Source: SIG299 sp045593825
GTDB taxonomy: Bacteria; Bacillota; Clostridia; Lachnospirales; Lachnospiraceae
Assembly: GCA_045593825.1 (NCBI GenBank)
Contig: JAZNXI010000196.1
Location: 1-46,325, forward strand
Length of the DNA stretch: 46,325 bases
Reading direction: 5' to 3'
The position numbers and the translations under genes were made by a program. Each line of letters starts with the position of its first letter. The stretch's first letter is position 1. Positions 25,876 through 34,800 of the stretch are shown one piece after another. The notes beneath the pieces were generated by a model. The model made no database searches, had not been told where the DNA came from, and saw nothing but the letters and a program-made list of their open reading frames with translations.

Positions 25876-25946
25876 GCCGGGGTATATACACTTTTTCTCA
25901 GCGTTGATACCCTTCTGGGACTGAAATAAGCCATATGTGGTTGTCT

Positions 25947-26117
25947 GCAGGGTATATGCAATATTTCTTATTGCTGACACCCCGCCACTTTAAATTTCCG
26001 GGGTATTTCAAGATGCTTTTTTCTTATACACCCTGACAAGGCAAAAAAACACTTTTATTTAACACTTTTTCAGCTCTGTTAGGGCATTTCACAACAATTT
26101 TTTTCTATATACCCCGC
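25947..26117 (+). repeat. Left copy of a diverged direct-repeat block (about 170 bp)
   Basis: The block starts GCAGGGTATATGC and ends TATATACCCCGC. In between come, in order, a GACACCCCGC segment, a CCGGGGTATTTCAA segment and an AGGGCATTTCACAACAA segment. The same elements in the same order occur at 28588-28747, on the other side of the two genes at 26243-28426. Each segment begins with GGGGTAT-like bases and closes with ACACCC or TATACCCC, so each could form a weak hairpin. Confidence 0.75.
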
Positions 26118-26124
26118 AAGCCTC

Positions 26125-26172
26125 AAAAAGCCCTATAAAAAGTCTGAAAAAGGCCTAAAAAGTCCACAAAAA
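26125..26172. repeat. Phased A-tracts (probable bent DNA)
   Basis: Five A5 tracts start at about 26125, 26137, 26147, 26157 and 26168, that is every 10-12 bases, each in the context AAAAAG or AAAAAGG. Such helically phased A-tracts curve DNA. They lie between the end of the left repeat block and the ribosome site of the next gene, at about 60-115 bp upstream of its start, where an up-element or architectural binding site could act. Confidence 0.6.
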
Positions 26173-26242
26173 GCAATCTTGCACTTTACAATCTGAACAT
26201 TACATGCTTTAATAAAACTATCTTAAAAAAAGGAGGTTACAA

Positions 26243-27025
26243 ATTACGATTTACGAACGAATTCTGGCCGAGCAGAACCGGCTGGACAAACAAATTGTCT
26301 CTTTACAAAAGCAGATTAAATCATTACCCGAAGGTAAGCTTATCTGCGCCAGCAACGAAAACCGCTGCAAATGGTATCTCAGTGACGGAAAACATTCCAC
26401 TTATCTCCCCAAAAACAAACGATTTCTTGCAGAGCAGCTGGCAGTAAAAAAGTACCTGACGCTACAGTTAGAAGATGCCATCCACGAAAAAAGAGCGCTT
26501 GACTTCTACTTGCGTCATCATTCCAAAGAAGCAGGAAAAGCACAAAAATTTTTAACAGACAAGTCACATTATCACGAGCTCCTTGCCGCTCACTTCACAT
26601 CATCCTCCCAAGACCATCTTACTTGGATGAATTCCCCTTATGAACATAACGAAAAGTATCCCGAACAGCTTATCCATCGGACAATTTCCGGGCATTATGT
26701 ACGCTCAAAATCGGAATTGTTGATTGACATGTCTCTTCACATCCATAAGATTCCATTTCGTTATGAATGTGCACTGCCCCTGGGCGATGCCACAGTTTAT
26801 CCCGATTTTACAATTCTGCATCCTGAAAATAACCAAATCTATTACTGGGAGCATTTTGGCAAAATGGATGATCCTGTATACTGCAGGTCTGCATGTTCCA
26901 AGCTGAATTTATATGCCGCAGGTGGCATCCTTCCCGGAATAAATCTTATCGCCACATATGAAACCAAGGAACATCCGCTGGGTACGGAAACCATTGAGAT
27001 GATGATTCAACTCTTTCTTTGCTGA
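26243..27025 (+). CDS. PD-(D/E)XK-like nuclease-fold protein, stand-alone, apparent ATT start
   Basis: A 260-residue frame with no stop. An ideal AGGAGG lies at 26231-26236, and 6 bases later the codon at 26243 is ATT, followed by ACG ATT TAC. No ATG, GTG or TTG occurs in frame until TTG at 26510, which would cut away about 90 codons of clearly coding sequence (QLEDAIHEKRALDFYLRHHS). So either ATT is used, as in infC, or the ATG was lost. The first 70 residues contain a coiled-coil-like helix (QNRLDKQIVSLQKQIKSL). The core has RSKSE (154-158), PFRYECALPLGDATVYPDFTI (Pro187, Asp188) and YYWEHFG (Trp202, Glu203), matching the PDF...WEHxG form of the restriction-endonuclease fold known from nuclease domains attached to superfamily I helicases. 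The third catalytic position, normally Lys, is not Lys here. Nuclease activity is unproven. Confidence 0.75.
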   Translation: MTIYERILAEQNRLDKQIVSLQKQIKSLPEGKLICASNENRCKWYLSDGKHSTYLPKNKRFLAEQLAVKKYLTLQLEDAIHEKRALDFYLRHHSKEAGKAQKFLTDKSHYHELLAAHFTSSSQDHLTWMNSPYEHNEKYPEQLIHRTISGHYVRSKSELLIDMSLHIHKIPFRYECALPLGDATVYPDFTILHPENNQIYYWEHFGKMDDPVYCRSACSKLNLYAAGGILPGINLIATYETKEHPLGTETIEMMIQLFLC

Positions 27026-27103
27026 CACGCGTAATCCTGTAAATTCCCACATACTTCAAAATACCGGCTCATATAATAAAATAGCACCTGAAGGAGTCCC
27101 TCC

Positions 27104-28426
27104 ATGTCCTATTTTTATAATTTCCTGCAAACAGCAAACTCTTTTCTGTGGAACGGTCCCCTTCTTTTGTTTCTTTTGTTTACCCACCTGTATTTTACAG
27201 GGCGCACAGGCTTTGTGCAAAGGAAGCTTCCGACAGCCCTGCGGCTTTCCGTTTCCCCGCAAGAAAATGCTGCAAATCCTCCCAAAGTCAAAAGCCTGGG
27301 AGCCTTTGCTTCCCTGGCTACAACGCTGGCGGCGACGCTGGGCACAGGCAACATTATCGGTCTTTCTACAGCTGTAGCACTCGGCGGTCCCGGGGCTGTT
27401 TTCTGGTGCTGGATTACCGGACTTCTCGGCATGGCAACCTCCTATGCGGAATGTTTTCTGAGTCTTAAGTTCCGTGAGACACGCTCCGACGGAACTTTCC
27501 GCGGCGGTCCCATGTATGTAATCAAAAATCAGCTGCACAAGCCAAAAACAGCCCGGTTCTATGCCTATTTGCTTCTGGCTTCCGCCTTTTGCGTGGGATG
27601 CTCCACCCAAAGCCGTGCCGTGACAGAAACCCTGCATACCCTTTTCGACCTGCCGGAATTTCCTGTCGGGTTGTGTCTTGCCCTGGTAATTACCGTGGTA
27701 TTGCTCGGCGGAATTACCGGCATCGGAACCATCTGCAGCCTTCTTGTACCTGTTATGGGCGGATTTTTCCTGCTTTCCTGCATCGTTTTACTGTTTCTCT
27801 TAAGAAACCACCTGGCAGATGCCGTGGCACTTATCCTGACCTCTGCCTTTTCCCTTTCTTCGGTTGCCGGAGGAATCCTTGGAAGCTCTTTTCTCCTTGC
27901 CGCCAGACAGGGCATCGCAAGGGGATTGTTTACCAACGAAGCAGGACTCGGCTCCGCTCCGGTTGCCGCCGCCAACAGCAGCGGTAACGCCAAAGAACAG
28001 GCCATGGTGTTGATGAGCGCCACCTTCTGGGATACCGTTGTCATGTGCGGCATTACCGGACTTGTGATTGTTTGTGCAGGTTTAGCGGTTCCGGGGCTAT
28101 TTGAGGGCTATTCCCCCGGCGACTATACACTTGCTGCTTTTACCCTGCTTCCCTTTGCCGGAGATAAGCTTCTTGGAATCGCCATTGTTTTATTTGCCGT
28201 TGCCACGTTGCTTGGCTGGTGCTTTTTCGGCGAAAAAGCGGTGGAATTTTTGTTTGACGCCGAGCACATTACCTATTACCGCTTTCTATATTGTCTGATG
28301 GTGTTTTTCGGTTCCCAGATGACCATGAATCTGGTGTGGGAACTCAGCGACTTTTTTAATGGGCTGATGTTTCTTACAAATGTGCTATGTTTGTTTCTGC
28401 TGCACAAAAAAATAGAGAGACCGTAG
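27104..28426 (+). CDS. AGCS family sodium:amino-acid (alanine/glycine) symporter
   Basis: A 440-residue transporter with about 10-11 membrane helices. The family signature is visible: SLATTLAATLGTGNIIGLSTAVALGGPGAVFWCWITG, then GGPMYVI, and later the GLFTNEAGLGSAP motif near residue 280. AGCS carriers import alanine or glycine with Na+; the exact substrate is not clear. The length is usual. GGAG lies 9 bases before the ATG, and a TATAAT lies at 27072-27077, although a good -35 is missing, so it may be co-transcribed with the upstream gene 78 bases away. The sequence looks more GC-rich than the flanks. The stop codon is embedded in the arm of its terminator. Confidence 0.92.
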   Translation: MSYFYNFLQTANSFLWNGPLLLFLLFTHLYFTGRTGFVQRKLPTALRLSVSPQENAANPPKVKSLGAFASLATTLAATLGTGNIIGLSTAVALGGPGAVFWCWITGLLGMATSYAECFLSLKFRETRSDGTFRGGPMYVIKNQLHKPKTARFYAYLLLASAFCVGCSTQSRAVTETLHTLFDLPEFPVGLCLALVITVVLLGGITGIGTICSLLVPVMGGFFLLSCIVLLFLLRNHLADAVALILTSAFSLSSVAGGILGSSFLLAARQGIARGLFTNEAGLGSAPVAAANSSGNAKEQAMVLMSATFWDTVVMCGITGLVIVCAGLAVPGLFEGYSPGDYTLAAFTLLPFAGDKLLGIAIVLFAVATLLGWCFFGEKAVEFLFDAEHITYYRFLYCLMVFFGSQMTMNLVWELSDFFNGLMFLTNVLCLFLLHKKIERP

Positions 28427-28453
28427 TGAAAAATTCACGTTGGTCTCTCTATT
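28411..28453 (+). terminator. Intrinsic terminator of the symporter, overlapping its stop
   Basis: A perfect 12-bp stem AATAGAGAGACC/GGTCTCTCTATT with a 19-base loop, followed by TTATGCTTTG. The left arm codes for the last residues of the transporter; the TAG stop lies in the loop, so translation termination must clear before the hairpin folds. Confidence 0.85.
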
Positions 28454-28460
28454 TTATGCT

Positions 28461-28522
28461 TTGTATTGCTCGGCGGCGGGGTATATGTAGCTTGTATTGC
28501 TTGTTGGCGGGGTATATGCAAT
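28461..28522 (+). repeat. Two tandem 31-bp units with CGGGGTATATG core
   Basis: Unit 1 (28461-28491) and unit 2 (28492-28522) share TTGTATTGCT, GGCGGGGTATATG and differ in the middle. The GGGGTATA core is the same as in the 32-bp array at 25780 and in the long blocks. It follows the symporter terminator directly, so it is not part of that transcript unless read-through occurs. Confidence 0.7.
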
Positions 28523-28587
28523 TTTTTGTTTGCCTGACACCCTGCACTGCACTATTTCAGCACGTTTTCAAGTGTTTTGGGAAGTCA

Positions 28588-28747
28588 GCGGGGTATATGC
28601 AAAATAATTGTCCTCCGCCACCCTGCAAAATCCATTCTGCGGGGTATTTCAAAACATTTCTTTTGCCAATACCCTAAACACAGAAATTTTCATCATATTC
28701 CATAGGAAACAGGGTGTCACAACAACTTTTCTTGCTATATACCCCGC
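28588..28747 (+). repeat. Right copy of the diverged direct-repeat block (about 160 bp)
   Basis: GCGGGGTATATGC starts the block, then CCACCCTGC, GCGGGGTATTTCAA, CAATACCC, AGGGTGTCACAACAAC and TATATACCCCGC. The order and spacing match the left copy at 25947-26117, with many substitutions between. An extra upstream unit of the same kind runs from 28506 to 28544. Confidence 0.75.
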
Positions 28748-28823
28748 ACCACAAAATCACTTGCTTAAACCCGCACCACAAAATCACTTGCTTAAACCCG
28801 CACCTCAAAATCACTTGCTTAAA
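28743..28823 (+). repeat. Three tandem 27-bp units
   Basis: CCCGCACCACAAAATCACTT plus GCTTAAA is repeated at 28743, 28770 and 28797 with a single T for A change in the third unit. It begins within the last bases of the right repeat block (CCCCGC) and ends 24 bases before the stop codon of the giant gene on the other strand. It lies in the 3' untranslated end of that gene. No intrinsic terminator is obvious for the giant gene. Confidence 0.85.
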
Positions 28824-28847
28824 CCCGCTATTTTCAATAAAGACTTC

Positions 28848-31800
28848 TTATTCTTCTGCTTTCTCCTGAACCATCAATACTACCGGAGCTACCATCAGGT
28901 ATTCTCCCGTGGATTTCTTCTTCAGTTTCAAACGGATGATTGTTACACCCGGTTCCTTTGCGTTTACAAGACCGGTATTACTTACAGTTGCAACTTCCTC
29001 ATTGGTAGAGGTCCACTCATAAGTGTAGTCATTTCTCTTCCAATTCTTTACGCCGTAGAAGTTGAGGTCAACCTTTTCGCCCGAAGTAATCTTACGGAGA
29101 ATATCTGCGTTCTTTGCAGAAGTTCCGAGGAATACATCATAGACCGCTTCCGGTACACCCACAAGCATCGGTGCCACGGAAAGTTTCTCGCCGGTAGCTT
29201 TGTAAACCAGTTCCAGGCGGATAATTGTAATGCCCTCATCCAGCATGGTTACTACGCCGGCGCTGTCTACTACTGCCACACTCTCATCAGAAGAAGTCCA
29301 TTTATAAGTATAAGCATTCTTCTTCCAATTCTTCACTCCGTAGAAGTTCAAATCGATGGACTTGCCAACTTCCAGGGTTTCCACCATACCAGCTTCCTTC
29401 TTGGAAGTACCAAGCAGCACATCATACTGTTTTTCTGCCTCTTTGTATTCCGTTGCTGCCTCTCCCGTTACCCAGGTTTCTTCCGGATTATGTGTCGGTA
29501 CCGGTGTCGCTGTCGGACTCGGAACCGGCGTGGACGTCGGAGTTGGACTCGGAATTTCTGTTGGGACAGGGGTTGCTGTCGGCCAGATAATTACCGGCGG
29601 AATATACGGTGGATTATAAGGCGGTGTGGTCGGAATCGGTGTTGCTGTTGGCACCGGAGTTGGTGTCGCCGTAGGTGCTACCGTCACTGTAGGCACCGGA
29701 GTCGCTGTAGGCATAGGTGTTGCCGTTGGCGCTACCGTTGGAACAGGTGTTACTGTTACCGTTGGTACCGGAGTCGGTGTTGCCGTTGGCGCAACTGTCG
29801 GTGCCACTGTTGGCGTTGGCGCTACCGTCACTGTCGGCACCGGAGTTGGTGTCGCCGTCGGTGCTACTGTTGGTGCCACTGTTGGTACTACAGTCGGTGC
29901 TACCGTTGGTGTTGGTGCAACTGTCACCGTTGGAATCGGTGTCGGTTCCAGTTTATCAATTGCTTCTGTATAGCTGTAGCCACAAGTACTGCAGGTATAG
30001 GTTCTTACGCCCTCTGCGTCTACCGTTGGCTGTTTTGTTACTTCACTTGTACAGGTGTGGTCAGCCTTGTTCAGGTCAGCTCCACAGCCTTCACATTCAT
30101 CCCAGTGTCCGGTTGCATCGTAGGACAGGGTGTTTGCAGTATTTACATGATTAGTTACATCAAATCCTCCGTAAGTTTCGCCACATTCTTCGCAGACTGC
30201 TCTGTCCTTACAGGTTGCTGTGCCGCCGGAGCATTGGCCATAAACCTTGCCGCAGCCGTAATCGCAGACATGGTCGCCGTCGCCGGTGCGGTCCGCACAG
30301 GTGCCCTGTGCCACACCACAACCCTTATCACAGATGTGGTCTGAATTTTCATCTACATGGATGCATGCGCTTCTTATAATTGTAACGCTCACCGTTTCGT
30401 TTTCATAGTTGCCCTTATCGAGGCCGTTGTATACCGCGGTTGCAATTACTTCTTCGCCAACGGTAAGAGACTTGGAAGCATCTTCCTCTGCCCATGCCCA
30501 GCCGTCCGGAAGGGTTACGGAACCAACGGTTTCGGTTTCATAGGAAACATCCATGATGCCCGGTGGCATATCCGGAGCATTTGCCGCTTTGTTTATCACT
30601 AACGTTACCGGAATACCGGTAACTTCTGCGTACATAGTGTCAGTTGAACAAAATTTTGCAGTAAATTCGGTATAGGTACCCGCTTCCGGTACTATTTCAT
30701 CTGCATTTTCTGCTTCCCACAAAAAGTAACCGTCTACTGCGGTACCGTTAAAGCTTGCCGTACCGGAAATAAAAATTTCGGAAAGGTGGTCTCCGTAGGT
30801 TCCGGTGGCGGTTACCTCAGAAATAATCGGTGTAGCCTGTAGGGTCCTCTCTACAACATAAACCGGACCAAACGCAAAATATTCGCCTGCCTTTGCCTCA
30901 ATCTTTACATAGAACAGATAATCGGTATCTGGCTGCAAGCCGGTGAATTCGTTGCCTGTCTGCCAGGTAATATCTCCTTCCATCAGACCTACACCGTACA
31001 TTGTGGTTCCTGCATAGGTTTCATCAACAGGCTTCATTACGATGGAAGTAGCCGTAACACTTTCTACAATACTAGCCACAACCGGTCTGGTCGGAATCCG
31101 TATTTCCTCATACGCACTTGCCGGTGTGTATACGCCGCCGGTAAGGCTTCCCTTGGTTCTGAACCACAGGCAGTCTCCCGGCTCTGCAGTAAGTGTTTCG
31201 ATAAAATCGTACCAACCGCCGCCGGTAATATCATTGCTGTATTCCAAATTTTCAGCAGGAACTTCAATTTTTTCCTTGATGAAATCAATTACCGGCACCG
31301 CTGCTGTATCCATACTCGGGCGATACTCTGTATCAGAATAAACCATCTCATATGCCGTTGCTATCACAGCTACACTTTCTGCCGGCATAACAAAGGTGTA
31401 TTTCAATACATTATCCGGAATATCAGCTCCCGTTACCGAAGTTACAGGAACTTCTGTACCGGATGCTCCCTGTACAGAAAGCCCCAATCGATAATCATTT
31501 ACATAAGCCGCATCCACGTTCCAGGTTACCGTAACAGTCTCCCCTGCATATGCCGAAGATGCGCTGACGGTAAGGTCCTCGCCGATTACTGTAATCGCTG
31601 ACTTAATATTTTCTACATTCAATGTTACCTGAGTAGTCACGGAATTATAATTAACCGCATCTGCCGGAATAAATGTAACCGTGTACTCTGTAACACCGCT
31701 ATCTGCTAACGTAGGTATTACATCGGCAATTTCGCTGCTCCAGGAAAAGCTTCCCTCGACAGCCGCAGTATTATTTTCGCTGTATTGAGCTGCGCCTCCC

Positions 31801-34800
31801 GTTAAAGCCGAAGCACCCACAGTCTGGCCGTATGTAATACCGCCGGCGGTTGGGTTGGTTACAATGTAAGGGGTAGCCTTTGCTACATTTACAGGGATAA
31901 TTTGGGTTACGGATTTATAAGTTTCTTCATATGCGGTAGGCTCCGGTGTAAATACAGCCTCATAACCCGCATTTCCCACGGTCGGAACTATGTCAGAATT
32001 TGCCCAGTTCCAGGTACCCTCCATAATGTTTCCATACACATCCTTCACCGTACCGCCTGACAGTGCAATATCCGCCAGTGTTGCAGAAGGATCATATGTC
32101 CGGTCTGCTACAACAGGAACTGCTTCTACCTCCGGAGTTGCCTTATGCACGGTAATATCCAGGTCACCCTTCACCTCTTTGTATGCATTACTATCCGGTA
32201 TGAATATCCAGGTTGCTTTGTTTTGTGTCATGCCCGGCATGGTGTCAGGGGATTCCCACTTAAGAATACCGGTTACTTCTTCTCCGGCTTCTCCCTCAAA
32301 GGTAACCCACTTAAACGCCAGTTCACCAAGCCTCTGACCATAGATAAGCTCATTGGCTTCCAGAGCCACTTCCATGCCATCCTTTACGGTTACCGCATAT
32401 TTATCACGGCGGGTAATATCAAGCGCATAAATTGCTGTTTCATAATTTTCCATTATAACGTTAACAGAAATAGTGTCTGTTAAATCCCCTGCGTAGCTAT
32501 CCAATGCATTTACATTATAAGTAATCGTTCCGCCCGCATCTACTTTCATATCTTTAATTGAATTGCTTGCATCCGAGAAACCAGCCAAAGAATACGACAC
32601 TTCACCACAATCTGCAGGAAGTCCGGTAACGCTTACGCTCTCACCGGTCAATTCCTGATTGTACAAATATGTCTTGCTTCCTCTTGCAAATGTTGGAGCA
32701 TCTGCCTTGCTGATAGTAAATGTCCTGGTGACAGTTCCGGTGAAGTTGCCTATACCCTGAATGGTCAAGGTCGCGGTACCGGCATTCACGTTATCGGAAT
32801 ATGTAACCGTGAAGTCCTTATTTTTCACCAAGGATACTTCAACACCATCACTGACCGTCCCATCCGGACCGGTATAAGGCAATTTCGTAACGATGGATAC
32901 GTCAGGCGTTTTTGCCGCACCGTCGTAAATACAGCTATTAAAGGACAGTGCTACAGTTGGACTAATCTTGTCAAGTTCCTGTTGCAGAATGGTCACCGTG
33001 ATAAATGCACCTTCATCAACAGACTCGTAGTTTTCATCGCCAACTACCTTGTAATAAACGGTGTAAGTGCCTGCAGGCCAGTTATCCCTGGTAGAATTCA
33101 CCCACTCGCCATCGTTTATCTTATACATCAGCTTACCGCCGGTGGTTTTCGCATCCTCGTTTGTGAGAGTAAAATACAGGTTGGTATATGGCAGTCCTAC
33201 CACCGGGGTCGGCGGAGTCACAACCGGTGTAGCTTTATAGATTTCAAAGGTTGTGCTTGCTTTTACTTCATTCCCGCCATCCGTAACGGAAATGCTTGCG
33301 GTAGCTGAGCCTGCGTTTGTGTTGTTTTCATAGGAAACATCCGGCTCACCGCCCGGCCAGTTGTCGCTATAAGAAACGGCAGCCGTCTCTTTGGCAGTTC
33401 CGTCATAGGTTGCATTCTGCGCGGTGACGGTGGCTGTGCCAAGGGCAGCCTCACAAACCTCACAGGATGCTGTAATTACATTTTCCGATGCAGAGTAAAC
33501 TTTTACACCGCTATGGTCACATAAACGAATTTGCATCTGGCTTATCGCATTCACCTCATCATCCTTGCCTACCAAATTATCACCTCTATACAGGGCATAT
33601 CCCTCCGGTAAAAGAATGGCTGCATATGGCTCAGACATCGGCTCACTAAGCATGTCATATACAATTTCAATATCATCGATTATCGTTGTTGCAAGCCGGC
33701 TTACATCTATTGTACCGGCATACCAATAAACAGAACCGGTTACGGTGCCGCCGGATATGATACAGGTTCCGAGTACGAAAATATCCCCTGTTACGGTACC
33801 GCCGGACTGAATAAAGGTGCCATTGTAAACATCTACGCAGACGCCAGAAGAGTCATCAGTAGCATTCAGCTCCCCGCTTTTCAGTTCCACAGTGCTATTT
33901 TCAATTAGAAGGACTTTATCAACCGTGCCGTCATACAAGATGCTTCCCTGGGCTTCTCCGGTGCTGTCCTGAATTACCAGCCTACCGCCGTTGACTGTCA
34001 ATGCAGTACTATTTCCTGTCACGTAAAGCGTCTTGCCGTTCAGCTCCAAGGTAAAGCTGCCTGCATCTATTGTAAAGTCGTTCTCGGAGGTTATGTTGGT
34101 TTCCAGCTTCAGAGTACAGCCACTGCTTAACTCAGCCGCATCAATGGCATCCTGTAACTCTGCAAAATATGTAGTGCCCTCACCGGTAGTAACGGAGGCT
34201 GCTGCCAAAATGTTGCCGCAGCCATTGGAACACTTACCGGTAGCCGGGTCCATTGCGCCATGGTTATCCGCATCCACCTCGCCGTATACTCTGCCACAGG
34301 TTTCACATATCTTACCGCTCACACAGGTTGCCGTGCCGCCGGTATGGTTGGCACATCCTACTATTACAGTACCGGTTATAGAAATAGCATTACCAGCTAC
34401 CGTAAGAAGGTTGCCGCTTGCATCATAGAAGCCTGCACCGATAGCGAGAATAGCATTCAGGGTGTTGCTCGCGTTGCTTTCCACTTTAATACCATTTGGG
34501 AAGGATGCACCCTTGCCGTTTTCGTCAATGCCAAGGAATCTAAGTCCATCGGTATATGTCAAAATACTGCCCGTGAAGCTGCCACCGGTAATAGATGCCG
34601 CTTCTACATCACCAATTGACAGCGCATATCTCCCGCCTGCAATCGTTCCATCTTTGATAGTAATAACACCATCGTAGGCATCTATGCCATAACCGCAAGT
34701 ACCGTTACCCGATATTTCACCACCATTCACAGTAAGAGAAGGATTATTCAATCCCCAGGAAGTAATACCGTATGCCGTCTGAATCGTTGATGTTGTCGCT

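Noticed and set aside
25780..25885. 32-bp repeats as a CRISPR array
   Set aside because: The units are contiguous with no spacers and contain internal variation; no cas genes are near.
25673..25891. Minus-strand frame of 72 codons over the 32-bp array
   Set aside because: The 32-bp period is not a multiple of 3, so repeats shift frame. No ribosome site is present and the units form hairpins.
26510..27025. Short version (171 residues) of the nuclease-like protein starting at TTG 26510
   Set aside because: It discards 89 codons of clearly coding sequence that begin 6 bases after an ideal ribosome site, and TTG 26510 has no such site.
29626..29973. Plus-strand frame coding for elastin-like VGVGTGVAVG repeats
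   Set aside because: Mirror of the TVAPTPT codons on the coding strand. No start context, and the opposite frame carries a signal peptide and domains.
28608..30344. Long plus-strand frame (578 codons) rich in Cys, Arg and Trp
   Set aside because: It is antisense to the Thr/Pro/Val linker and Cys-rich region of the giant gene; its Arg/Cys runs are the reverse reading of the low-complexity linker, and it has no ribosome site.
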